DNA from: Amycolatopsis xylanica
Lineage (GTDB): Bacteria; Actinomycetota; Actinomycetes; Mycobacteriales; Pseudonocardiaceae
Reading direction: 5' to 3'
Length of the DNA: 64,000 nt
NCBI RefSeq assembly: GCF_900107045.1
Contig: NZ_FNON01000016.1
Location: forward strand, 1-64,000
Part shown: positions 42,987-50,968 of the stretch, one piece after another
Numbering within the stretch: the first letter of the stretch is position 1
How the letters are laid out: every line of letters begins with the position of its first letter
Position numbers and translations under genes: made by a program
The notes under the pieces: generated by a model
Told to the model about the DNA's origin: nothing
The model's input: only the letters and a program-made list of their open reading frames with translations
Database searches by the model: none

Positions 42987-43605
42987 CCGCGCGCCCGGCG
43001 GCGACGCGCTGCGCCGAGCGGTTCCAGCTCCACCAGCCGTGCACGACCAGCGCCGCGAAGATCAGGTAGACGGTCGCGGAGAACCACAGCCCCGACTTGA
43101 TCTGCAGCGGCACACCGATCGCGTCGACCACCAGCCACACCAGCCAGAATTCGACGAGACCCGCGCCCTGCGCCCCGAACGCGACCAGCGTCCCGACGAA
43201 GATCGCGGCGTCCGGCCACGGCGCCCACGAGGCGTCGAGCGCGTCCAGCAGCAGCGCCATCGCGGTGGTGCCGACGGCGAACGCGCCGATCATGACCAGG
43301 CGCTCGGTCCAGCTGCCCTGGCGCACGACCACGCCGTACACCGGATCCTGGCGCCTGGACCAGGCCCACCAGCCGTACAGCGAGATCAGCAGGATGGCGA
43401 CCTGCCTGCTGGCGAGGCCGCCGAGGTGCGCGGAGACGTAGACGGCGAACAGCAGCACGGTCGCGCCGACCTGCACCGGCCACGTCCACAGCGTGCGGCG
43501 CTGCGCGAGGAAGACGACGGCGAGCGCGCACAGCTGCCCGAGCAGCTCGGCGATCGAGATCCACTGGCCCAGCACCGTGAAGCCGTGTTGCAGCAGGAAA
43601 CCCAC
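42967..43605 (-). CDS. pnuC: PnuC-type nicotinamide riboside transporter
   Basis: 212 residues from the GTG at 43605 (GGGG upstream); an ATG at 43638 would add 11 residues. Seven predicted transmembrane helices in the SemiSWEET-like arrangement. The family's diagnostic WxxW region reads ISLYGWWAWSRRQDPVYG, and EFWLVWLVVDAIGVPLQIKS, then LWFSATVYLIFAALVVHGWW, are the substrate-pore helices. It facilitates uptake of nicotinamide riboside as an NAD precursor. There is no NAD-salvage kinase next to it and no riboswitch seen in the short 5' region. Confidence 0.9.
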   Translation of the reverse strand: MGFLLQHGFTVLGQWISIAELLGQLCALAVVFLAQRRTLWTWPVQVGATVLLFAVYVSAHLGGLASRQVAILLISLYGWWAWSRRQDPVYGVVVRQGSWTERLVMIGAFAVGTTAMALLLDALDASWAPWPDAAIFVGTLVAFGAQGAGLVEFWLVWLVVDAIGVPLQIKSGLWFSATVYLIFAALVVHGWWSWNRSAQRVAAGRAVTAASS

Positions 43606-43680
43606 GCCAGTGCCCCTTTCCGTCCCCAGGTCCAACATGCTCCTGGCGCGGGGCATTCCCTAGCAAGTGTGAGCCGAAAG

Positions 43681-43728
43681 ACTCGTGAGTGGCATGACCG
43701 GTTCTAACCGGCCATACCACTCACGAGT
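43681..43728. repeat. Copy of the GTCGTGAGTG palindrome family (ACTCGTGAGTGG variant)
   Basis: ACTCGTGAGTGG (43681-43692) and CCACTCACGAGT (43717-43728) around GACCGGTTCTAACCGGCC. The arms have changed at matching positions on both sides (compensatory), which suggests that the base pairing is kept. Confidence 0.88.
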
Positions 43729-43754
43729 CCTTGGCGCCTTCCTCGTACGCCAGG

Positions 43755-44522
43755 TCAGCGAGGCCCGGGGCGCGCCATGCCCGCGGGCGGCGTCGGCGTG
43801 TCCATGCCGTTCGCGATGGGCTCGGAGGTGCGCGCGGCGGGCGTGGTGTGGTCGCTGGTGCTCAGCTGGCCTTGGACATTGGCCATCCAGCCGTCCCAGC
43901 GCTGCTGCGCGGGCTTGATCAGGCCGCCGCCGAAGCCGACGACGATCACGCCGCCGATCGTGGCGAGCACGGTGACCAGCACCGGCATGGTGACCGTGGT
44001 GGCGATCTGCACCTGGTTCAGCGCGGCGATGATGCCGAACGCCATGATCAGCCAGTAGGCCATCGTGCCGACCAGACGACCGGCCGGGCGGCCCGACAGC
44101 GCGCCCGTGACGGCGCCGCGGACGACCTTCGCGATGGCGGCGGCGACGATCAGCAGCACGACCGCGACGACGATCTTCGGCAGGAACGCGATCACGTCAT
44201 TGAGCAGCTGGCTCACCGGATTCGTCGGCCCGAAAACACCGAACGCCAGCTGCAGCGCGATCAGCAGAATGAAGTAGTAGACCAGCTTCGAGATGATGTC
44301 GGTGGCGTCGACGTTCGAATTCTTCAGCATTCCGGTGAGCCCGGTCTTCTCGACCAGTTTCCCGAATCCGAGCTTTCCGAGAACCATGCTCAGGCCTTTG
44401 GCCACCGCTTTCGCAATGAGCCAGCCGATCAGCAGAACGATCAGGAAACCGAAGAGTTTGGGCACGAACGTGGCGACCAGGCTCCACGCCTGGCCGAGCC
44501 CCTCCTTCAGCTGATCTCCCAT
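43755..44522 (-). CDS. Small-conductance mechanosensitive channel-like membrane protein
   Basis: 255 residues from the ATG at 44522 (GAGGAGG upstream). Five or so transmembrane helices: SLVATFVPKLFGFLIVLLIG, VYYFILLIALQLAFGVFG, KIVVAVVLLIVAAAIAKVV, MAYWLIMAFGIIAALNQV, PVLVTVLATIGGVIVVGFGG. Amphipathic GKLGFGKLVEKTGL and small-residue-rich pore-like helices resemble the conserved TM-helix repeats of MscS-related proteins, but the MscS beta domain is absent. The C-terminal 50 residues (RTSEPIANGMDTPTPPAGMA) are disordered. A role in osmotic release is plausible but unproven. Confidence 0.72.
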   Translation of the reverse strand: MGDQLKEGLGQAWSLVATFVPKLFGFLIVLLIGWLIAKAVAKGLSMVLGKLGFGKLVEKTGLTGMLKNSNVDATDIISKLVYYFILLIALQLAFGVFGPTNPVSQLLNDVIAFLPKIVVAVVLLIVAAAIAKVVRGAVTGALSGRPAGRLVGTMAYWLIMAFGIIAALNQVQIATTVTMPVLVTVLATIGGVIVVGFGGGLIKPAQQRWDGWMANVQGQLSTSDHTTPAARTSEPIANGMDTPTPPAGMARPGPR

Positions 44523-44747
44523 GACTTCCTCCTCGGCTGCGGGTGAAATTCGGCTACCGGGAGAAGCGTTGATCAGCGGCAAGCCCCCGGCAACTCAGGT
44601 CCACGATTGGGTGAGACGGGTGGCGAGGAAGATCGCCCGCACCCATACTTGGAACTACCGGTGGGGACCGGGGAGACGAGGCCGCCCGGCGTAGCGAAAA
44701 CGCTCGCCGGGCGGCCTCGAGACATTTCCGGGCCAAAACGTTCGCAC

Positions 44748-44797
44748 GGGTCGTGAGTGTTTTGACCGGTTAGAACCGGCCGGAACACTCACGACCC
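44748..44797. repeat. Full copy of the 50-bp GGGTCGTGAGTG palindrome
   Basis: Arms GGGTCGTGAGTG (44748-44759) and CACTCACGACCC (44786-44797). The centre is inverted relative to most copies (GGTTAGAACCGG), so the element is in the opposite orientation. The 570-bp gene-free gap 44523-45092 holds this copy, a tandem repeat and a second palindrome. Confidence 0.9.
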
Positions 44798-44911
44798 TCG
44801 GGCTCCCCCGCGCAGAGCAAAAGCGGCGTATGCGACGAGGGGCGCCCCTGCGTGCCGGAACGGCCAACATCCGTACGGGAAGCGCAAACATCCGCGCCTC
44901 GAGTCTTTGCC

Positions 44912-44995
44912 GCTCCCGCACGCGAGTTTGCCCCTCCCGCACGCGAGTTTGCCGGTCACGTACGCGAGTTTGCCCGTCCGGCACGCGAGATCGGC
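44912..44995. repeat. Four tandem 21-bp units in an intergenic gap
   Basis: The unit CACGCGAGTTTGCC plus seven variable bases starts at 44919, 44940, 44961 and 44982, a strict period of 21 bp. Just upstream (44865-44900) a related but looser series (GCCAACATCCGTACGGGAAG, CGCAAACATCCGCGC) appears. The arrangement is not a CRISPR. A 21-bp period is two helical turns, so it could present a protein-binding site on one DNA face. Confidence 0.8.
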
Positions 44996-45029
44996 CTTCG
45001 CGGGGCATCCGAAGGCTGGGTGGCGCGGG

Positions 45030-45079
45030 GGGTCGTGAGTGTTTTGACCGGTTCTAACCGGCCGGAACACTCACGACCC
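45030..45079. repeat. Full copy of the 50-bp GGGTCGTGAGTG palindrome
   Basis: Arms 45030-45041 and 45068-45079, centre TTGACCGGTTCTAACCGGCC. It lies 13 bp beyond the stop of the ABC permease gene and 35 bp after the tandem repeat. Confidence 0.9.
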
Positions 45080-45092
45080 CCGCGCGCGGGTC

Positions 45093-46298
45093 CTACGGGG
45101 CCTTGAGGGCTTCGCGGAGTTTCACCTTCGCGCCGGTGCGCATCACGGCGCCGGAGTACATGCGCCCGGCGAACCAGATCAGCAGCGGGATCGTGGCCAC
45201 CACGAGCACCACCGAAAGCGCGGCCTCCCACACCGGCACCCCGCCCATCGCCAGGCGCATCGGCATCAGGGTCGGCGAGAACACCGGGATCATCGAGAGC
45301 ACCTCGACGAACCCGCTGCCCGGGTTGGACGGCAGCACCGTCGCGCCGACGATGTACCCGGCGATCACGAACGTCAGCGCGGGCGCCACCGCGCCGCCGA
45401 CGTCCTCCTGCCGCGACACGAGCGCGCCGAGCCCGGCGAACACGATCGCGTACATGAAGAAGCCCAGCAGGAACCAGACGATCAGCCAGATCACGATGCC
45501 CAGCGCGGCCGAGACCGACAACGTCAGGACGCCCGCACCCAGCGCGGCGCCGATGCCGAGCCCGCCGATCAGCACCATCTGGATGAGCCCGACCACGCCG
45601 ATCCCGAGCACCTTGCCCGCCATCAGCTGCCACGGCCGGATGGTCGCGAGCAGCAGTTCGACGACGCGGCTGGTCTTCTCCTCGACCACGCCCTGCGCCA
45701 CGATCTGGCCGTTGATCATCAGCGAGATGTAGATCAGCAGGCCCGCGATGTAGCCGAGCACGAGCTGCTCGCCGCTGTAATCGAACGGTTTCTCCATCGG
45801 CAGCACCTCGACCGACGCGTTCGCCACCGCCGCCTGCACCTTCGCCGCGTCGCCGCCCTGCGCTTCGATCTCCTGCTTCAGCGCGAGCTGACCGGCGAGC
45901 ACGTTGAGCGCGTTCTTCAGCTTGCCGTCGAGGTCCTTCTTCACCACCACGCGCAACTTCGTCGCGTCGCCCACGATGAGCGCGTCGAGTGAGCCGTCGG
46001 CGACCTTCGCGCGGCCAGCGGCCTCGTCCGGGACCTGACTGGTCTCCAGCTTCTCGCCGATCGCCTGCGCGCTGGCCTGCAAGGGCGCGGCCAGCGGTGC
46101 GGTCGGGCCGACCACGCCGACGGTCGTGCCGCCGGACGAGCCGATCAGCTTCGCGACGAACACCCCGCCGACGATCAGCACCAGCATCGCGAGCGTGGAG
46201 ATGCGGTACGCCTTGGACCGCAGCCGCGTGCCGATCTCACGCGAGGCGACCAGCCGCACGGCCGCTGCCGGGCTCAGCCGGACATCCTTGTCGGTCAT
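45093..46298 (-). CDS. ABC-2 type transporter permease (NatB-like)
   Basis: 401 residues. The first transmembrane helix (RISTLAMLVLIVGGVFVAKL) is followed by a large extracytoplasmic domain of about 160 residues. Five more helices lie in the C-terminal half (VLGYIAGLLIYISLMINGQI, VVGLIQMVLIGGLGIGAALG, AALGIVIWLIVWFLLGFFMY). The segment VVEEKTSRVVELLLATIRPW is characteristic of NatB/YhaP-type exporters. It overlaps the ATPase gene by ATGA, so the two form one complex. The substrate (ions, peptide or lipid) is not evident. Confidence 0.85.
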   Translation of the reverse strand: MTDKDVRLSPAAAVRLVASREIGTRLRSKAYRISTLAMLVLIVGGVFVAKLIGSSGGTTVGVVGPTAPLAAPLQASAQAIGEKLETSQVPDEAAGRAKVADGSLDALIVGDATKLRVVVKKDLDGKLKNALNVLAGQLALKQEIEAQGGDAAKVQAAVANASVEVLPMEKPFDYSGEQLVLGYIAGLLIYISLMINGQIVAQGVVEEKTSRVVELLLATIRPWQLMAGKVLGIGVVGLIQMVLIGGLGIGAALGAGVLTLSVSAALGIVIWLIVWFLLGFFMYAIVFAGLGALVSRQEDVGGAVAPALTFVIAGYIVGATVLPSNPGSGFVEVLSMIPVFSPTLMPMRLAMGGVPVWEAALSVVLVVATIPLLIWFAGRMYSGAVMRTGAKVKLREALKAP

Positions 46299-47191
46299 GC
46301 GGGCACCTCTTCGGTCACGACGTTGCGGAACAGTTCGGTCAGCGACGGCCTGCGGCGCGCGAACTCGTGCACCGGGCCGGTCGCCAGCGCGGCCTTGAGC
46401 ACCAGCTGGTCGTCGGCACCGTTCAGCAGCTCGAGTTCGGTCGTCTCGCCGTACTCCTTGACCTTGACGCCGGGCAGCCCGTCGGCCCAGCCGTGCGGCG
46501 CGCGCGGCGCGTGGACGCTGAGCCCGGCCGTGCCGCCCGCGCGGAGCTCGTCGACCGTGCCCGTCTCGACCATCTGTCCACTTCGGACGATGCCGACCCG
46601 GTCACACAGCCGCTCCACCAGCTCCAGCTGATGACTGGAGAACACCACGGGCACGCCTTCGTCGGCCTTTTCGCGCAAAACCTGGCTCATCACGTCGACC
46701 GCGACCGGGTCGAGCCCGGAAAACGGCTCGTCGAGCACGAGAATGCTTGGATCGTGCACGAGCGCGGCGGCGAGCTGCACGCGCTGCTGGTTTCCGAGGC
46801 TCAGTTTCTGCACTTCGTCGTCACGCCGGGACGCCACGCCGAGACGCTCGGTCCACGTTTCCACCGACCGCTGGGCGGCGGAAGCCGACATACCGTGCAG
46901 CCGCGCCAGATAGACCAGCTGCTCGGCGACCTTCATCCGCGGGTACAGCCCGCGTTCCTCCGGCATGTACCCGATGTGCCTGCGCGTTTCGAGCGTGATC
47001 GGCTTCGACTCCCAGCGCACCTCGCCGCCGTCGCTGCTCAGCACGCCGAGCGCGATCCGCATGGTGGTGGTCTTGCCTGCGCCGTTGCTGCCGACGAACC
47101 CGAACAGCTCCCCCGGTCGGACGTCGAAACTCATCTCGCGCAGTGCGACGAAATCGCCGTACCGCTTCGTGATGGCGTCGATTTCCAGCAT
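46295..47191 (-). CDS. ABC transporter ATP-binding protein (NatA-like)
   Basis: 298 residues from the ATG at 47191, with GAGGGGAG upstream. Walker A GSNGAGKTTT (about 35-44), signature KLSLGNQQRVQLAAALVHDP, Walker B ILVLDEPFSGLDP and switch histidine in VVFSSHQL are all present. A C-terminal extension of about 90 residues follows (ELRAGGTAGLSVHAPRAPHG), as in DUF4162-bearing exporters. The much longer open frame upstream is a shadow of the fasR-like gene. It is expected to drive export through the NatB-like permease. Confidence 0.9.
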   Translation of the reverse strand: MLEIDAITKRYGDFVALREMSFDVRPGELFGFVGSNGAGKTTTMRIALGVLSSDGGEVRWESKPITLETRRHIGYMPEERGLYPRMKVAEQLVYLARLHGMSASAAQRSVETWTERLGVASRRDDEVQKLSLGNQQRVQLAAALVHDPSILVLDEPFSGLDPVAVDVMSQVLREKADEGVPVVFSSHQLELVERLCDRVGIVRSGQMVETGTVDELRAGGTAGLSVHAPRAPHGWADGLPGVKVKEYGETTELELLNGADDQLVLKAALATGPVHEFARRRPSLTELFRNVVTEEVPA

Positions 47192-47314
47192 GGTCACTCC
47201 CCTCTCTTCTCGCGTAGAGGGTAGGGAGAATCCGCGAGCCGCGCCTACCAACAAAGGTTGACGATGGCCACGATCCGGTTGCGAACCGGCGGCGGGAAGT
47301 AGGATCGCCTGACC

Positions 47315-48529
47315 ATGGCAGAAGCGATCACGAAACGACGACCACCGCGGCATCACGGCCTGTCCGCCAAGACACTCCGGCAGCTGGAGCGGGCCACCGG
47401 CAGGCTCGCGACGGCGAGTGTCGCCGCCATGGAGGCGCGGCTGCCGTGGTTCGGCAGGCTGACCGCGGACCAGCGCGCGAGCGTGTTGCTGATCACCCAG
47501 GCGGGTGCCGCGGGCTTCGTCGCCTGGCTTCGTGATTCGAAGGAAGCGCTCAAGCTCACCACCGAGGCGTTCCGCGACGCGCCCGCCGAACTGTCGCGCT
47601 GGATCAGCCTGCGCCAGGCGGTCGGCCTGGTCCGGCTCGCCATCGAGGTCTTCGAGGAGGAACTGCCCGAGTTCGCCGTGAACGAGGCGGAACGGGCCGC
47701 GCTCATCGAGGGAATCCTGCGCTATGGCAGGGAAATCGCCTTCGCCGCCGCCAACTCCTACGCCGCGGCCGCCGAGGCGCGCGGCGCCTGGGACGCCCGG
47801 CTGGAGGCGCTGGTCGTCGACGGCATCGTCCGTGGCGACGCCGAGGAGTCGGTGCTCTCCCGCGCGGCAGCGCTCGGCTGGGACCCCAGCCTCAAAGCCA
47901 CCGTGTTGGTCGGCACGCCGCCGTCGGACGACCCGCCGGCGGTCGTGTTCGAGGTGCGCAGCCGCGCCGCCCGCGTCAGCCGGTCCGTGCTGCTTTCGGT
48001 GCAGGGCTCGCGCCTGGTCGTGGTCGTCGGCGGCCCGACCGACGGCACCCAGAAGGACCGGGAAGCGCTCGGCAAGCTCTCGCTCGCGTTCGCCGACGGC
48101 CCGGTGGTCGCCGGGCCGACCGTGCCGAGCCTCGCCGAGGCACACCACAGCGCCGCGGAAGCGCTCTCCGGCCTGCGCGCGATCGTCGGCTGGCCCGCGG
48201 CCCCGCGCCCCGCGCGCTCGTCGGAACTGCTGCCGGAGCGGGCTTTGTCCGGCGACGCGGAAGCCGAACGGCGCCTGATCGAGGAGATCGCCAAGCCGCT
48301 TGAAGACGCCGGGCCGACGCTGCTGACCACAGTGGAGACCTATTTGGAGAGTGGCGGCGTGCTGGAAACCTGCGCACGCGAGCTGTTCGTCCACCCGAAC
48401 ACCGTGCGATATCGCCTGAAAAAGGCCTCGGAGCTCACCGGCCGCAACCCGGCCGAACCACGGGACGCATTGGTACTGCGGATCGCGCTGACCGTGGGCA
48501 GACTCGCCAGGGCACGCGGCATATGGTGA
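47315..48529 (+). CDS. fasR: PucR-type regulator, FasR-like activator of fatty acid synthesis
   Basis: 404 residues. The long N-terminal and GGDEF-like middle region (for example GRLATASVAAMEARLPWFGR, AGFVAWLRDSKEALKLTTE) leads to a C-terminal PucR helix-turn-helix (GGVLETCARELFVHPNTVRY, RLKKASELTGRNPAEPRDAL). Directly upstream of fabD-fabH-acpP-fabF this is the arrangement of streptomycete FasR, which activates the fab operon. The 187-bp gap to fabD must carry the fab promoter and the FasR site. Function is assigned by family and position. Confidence 0.88.
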   Translation: MAEAITKRRPPRHHGLSAKTLRQLERATGRLATASVAAMEARLPWFGRLTADQRASVLLITQAGAAGFVAWLRDSKEALKLTTEAFRDAPAELSRWISLRQAVGLVRLAIEVFEEELPEFAVNEAERAALIEGILRYGREIAFAAANSYAAAAEARGAWDARLEALVVDGIVRGDAEESVLSRAAALGWDPSLKATVLVGTPPSDDPPAVVFEVRSRAARVSRSVLLSVQGSRLVVVVGGPTDGTQKDREALGKLSLAFADGPVVAGPTVPSLAEAHHSAAEALSGLRAIVGWPAAPRPARSSELLPERALSGDAEAERRLIEEIAKPLEDAGPTLLTTVETYLESGGVLETCARELFVHPNTVRYRLKKASELTGRNPAEPRDALVLRIALTVGRLARARGIW

Positions 48530-48716
48530 CGGCGGTAACTCCCCGGCTACCCTGAGGTGACGCACTTCACGGGCAATTCTGCGTGAACCCGACAAGGCAT
48601 CCGAGTGAAAACCCAGGGGAAACCGGGCGCGTTTGGAGGGTTCCTACAACTACACCCGGTGTACTTGGTGAGTGCCGACATCCCGACCATGGCTGCGCAC
48701 CGTGTTCCCTAAGAGG

Positions 48717-49637
48717 GTGACTGCCGTACTCGCCCCAGGACAGGGCTCCCAAGCTCCCGGAATGCTGGCTCCGTGGCTCGAACTCGACGGTGCCCGCGCA
48801 CTCGTCGAGCGCTGGTCGGAGCGGGCGGGACTGGACCTGGCCAAGCTGGGTACGGACTCGCCCGCCGAAGAGATCCAGGACACCGCGATCGCGCAGCCGC
48901 TGATCGTCGCGAACGCGCTGCTCGCCTACGAGCAGGTCGCCAAGCTGGGCCTGCCGTCCGGCACCCCGGTCGCCGGGCACTCGGTCGGCGAGCTGGCCGC
49001 GGCCGCCGTCGCCGGGGTCTTCTCCGCCGAGGACGCCGTCGCGCTCGCCGCCGTCCGCGGCGCCGAGATGGCCAAGGCGTGCTCACTCGAACCCACCAGC
49101 ATGGCCGCGGTGATGCTCGGCGACCCCGAGCAGATCGTCGCCTGGCTGGGCGACCACGGCCTCGCCGCCGCGAACCGCAACGGCGCGGGCCAGATCGTCG
49201 CCTCCGGCGCCGCCGACGCGATCGAGCGCATCCTCGCGTCGCCGCTGGAGGGCACCAAGGTCCGCGCGCTCAAGGTCGCGGGCGCCTTCCACACGCACTA
49301 CATGGCACCCGCCGAGGAGGCGCTGCGTGCCTACGCCGCCGGGATCACCCCCGCCGACCCGACCAGGCCGCTGCTGTCCAATGCGGACGGTAAGGTCGTC
49401 ACCAGTGGCGCGGAGTACCTCGAGCGGCTCATCACCCAGGTCACCAGCCCGGTGCGGTGGGACCTGACGATGGAAGGCCTGGTGTCCCTCGGCGTCACCA
49501 GCACACTCGAACTGCCCCCGGCAGGCACGCTGACCAACCTCGTCAAGCGCCAGCTCAAGGGAACCGTGACCAAGACCATCGCGCTGAAGACCCCTGCCGA
49601 GCTGGCAGCCTTGCGCGAGCAGGAGGACGCTCAGTGA
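48717..49637 (+). CDS. fabD: Malonyl-CoA:ACP transacylase
   Basis: 306 residues from the GTG at 48717. The acyltransferase fold starts TAVLAPGQGSQAPGMLAPWL. The nucleophile S89 is in GHSVGELAAAAVAG, the arginine and histidine of the active site fall in AVRGAEMAKAC and AGAFHTHYMAPAEEAL, and the ending TLTNLVKRQLKGTVTKTIAL fits. It loads malonyl groups on ACP for chain elongation in FAS-II. The GTG has weak Shine-Dalgarno context. An upstream in-frame ATG (48672) is less likely. First gene of the fab operon, overlapping fabH by GTGA. Confidence 0.93.
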   Translation: MTAVLAPGQGSQAPGMLAPWLELDGARALVERWSERAGLDLAKLGTDSPAEEIQDTAIAQPLIVANALLAYEQVAKLGLPSGTPVAGHSVGELAAAAVAGVFSAEDAVALAAVRGAEMAKACSLEPTSMAAVMLGDPEQIVAWLGDHGLAAANRNGAGQIVASGAADAIERILASPLEGTKVRALKVAGAFHTHYMAPAEEALRAYAAGITPADPTRPLLSNADGKVVTSGAEYLERLITQVTSPVRWDLTMEGLVSLGVTSTLELPPAGTLTNLVKRQLKGTVTKTIALKTPAELAALREQEDAQ

Positions 49638-50617
49638 CAGACCGACCGACCTTGCGGCTGAAGCAGGGGCCGAGCGCGACGCGCATCCTCGGCGTCGGCA
49701 GCACCCAGCCCGACCGCGTGGTGACCAACGACGATCTCTCGAAGATCATGGACACCAACGACCAGTGGATCCGTGACCGCGTCGGCATCATCGAGCGCCG
49801 GTTCGCCGACAAGGACGAGCTGCTCGTCGACATGGCGGTCAAGGCGGGCACGCGCGCGCTCGAGGACGCCGGGGTCGACCCGTCCGATGTGGACACCGTG
49901 ATCGTGCCCAACTGCACGATGCCGGGCCAGATCCCGAACGCCGCCGCCCAGGTCGCCGACCGCATCGGCATCAAGGCGCCCGGCGCGTTCGACCTCAACG
50001 CCGCCTGCGCCGGGTTCTGCTACGGCCTCGGTGTCGCCTCCGACCTGATCCGCGCCGGTTCCTCGAACAAGGTGCTGGTCATCGGCGCCGAGAAGCTCAC
50101 CGACTGGGTCGACCCCACCGACCGCGCCAACGCGATCATCTTCGCCGACGGCGCGGGCGCCGCGCTGGTCGGCGGCTCCGACACGCCGGGTATCGGCCCG
50201 GTCGCCTGGGGCAGTGCCGGTGACCTGGTCGAGAGCATCTACCTGCGCGACGGCCAGTGGATCTTCCAGGAGGGCCAGTCGGTCTTCCGCTGGGCGACCA
50301 CGCAGATCGCGCCGATCGCGGTGCGGGCGCTGGAACTCGCGGGCCTGCAGCCGTCCGATGTGGACGTGCTGATCCCGCACCAGGCCAACCTGCGCATCGT
50401 CGACGCGATCGCGAAGAAGCTGCGCAAGCTCGGCGCGCGCGAGGAGATGGTCGTCGCCGACGACATCACCTATTCGGGCAACACCTCGTCCGCCTCGATC
50501 CCGCTGGCGCTCGACCACATGCGCAAGGCGGGCACCGCCAAGTCCGGTGACGTCGTGCTGGCCGTCGGCTTCGGCGCGGGGCTGTCCTACGCGGGGCAAG
50601 CGTTCATCTGCCCGTGA
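49634..50617 (+). CDS. fabH: Beta-ketoacyl-ACP synthase III
   Basis: 327 residues from the GTG at 49634, inside the fabD stop (GTGA) with AGGAGG at 49621-49626. Thiolase-fold initiation enzyme: catalytic C125 in NAACAGFCYGLGV, histidine in IPHQANLRIVDAIAKKL, and asparagine in YSGNTSSASIPLAL. It condenses acyl-CoA primers with malonyl-ACP. In organisms with branched-chain primers these come from the bkd complex, which is also encoded in this window. The frame open upstream to 49457 is a shadow of fabD. Confidence 0.94.
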   Translation: MTDRPTLRLKQGPSATRILGVGSTQPDRVVTNDDLSKIMDTNDQWIRDRVGIIERRFADKDELLVDMAVKAGTRALEDAGVDPSDVDTVIVPNCTMPGQIPNAAAQVADRIGIKAPGAFDLNAACAGFCYGLGVASDLIRAGSSNKVLVIGAEKLTDWVDPTDRANAIIFADGAGAALVGGSDTPGIGPVAWGSAGDLVESIYLRDGQWIFQEGQSVFRWATTQIAPIAVRALELAGLQPSDVDVLIPHQANLRIVDAIAKKLRKLGAREEMVVADDITYSGNTSSASIPLALDHMRKAGTAKSGDVVLAVGFGAGLSYAGQAFICP

Positions 50618-50686
50618 TAACACTTTCCCCGGCAGCACCCCGCCGGGGACAGGCCAACCGAGAAACACCTATGAAAGGGAACATCA

Positions 50687-50932
50687 ATGGCTGACACCAA
50701 GGAAATCCTCGAGGGCCTCGCGGAGATCGTCGAAGAGGTCGCCGGTGTGTCGCAGGACGACGTCACCGCCGAGAAGTCCTTCGTGGACGACCTCGACATC
50801 GACTCGCTGTCCATGGTCGAGATCGCCGTCCAGGCCGAGGACAAGTTCGGCGTCAAGATCCCGGACGACGAGCTGGCCAACCTCAAGACCGTTGGCGACG
50901 CGGTGAACTACGTCTCCGCCAACCTCAAGTAA
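50687..50932 (+). CDS. acpP: Acyl carrier protein
   Basis: 81 residues, acidic four-helix bundle. The phosphopantetheine attachment serine is S40 in DDLDIDSLSMVEIAVQAEDK. The start has AAGGGA 9 bases upstream. It carries the growing acyl chain between FabD, FabH and FabF. Third gene of the fab operon, flanked by short gaps of 69 and 36 bp. Confidence 0.96.
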   Translation: MADTKEILEGLAEIVEEVAGVSQDDVTAEKSFVDDLDIDSLSMVEIAVQAEDKFGVKIPDDELANLKTVGDAVNYVSANLK

Positions 50933-50968
50933 GACCGTTTCCCAAGCGCCGACCTCGGGGAGAAACCC

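Noticed and set aside
44912..44995. CRISPR array
   Set aside because: Units are 21 bp with only seven variable bases and four copies, so there is no repeat-spacer pattern and no cas gene nearby.
44789..45070. Small protein with LACxTGK repeats on the minus strand
   Set aside because: The frame is just the translation of the 21-bp tandem repeats and runs through a palindrome. It lacks a ribosome-binding site.
46295..48595. 766-codon frame including the ABC ATPase
   Set aside because: The part before 47191 is antisense to fasR. The ATPase start at 47191 has a good ribosome-binding site.
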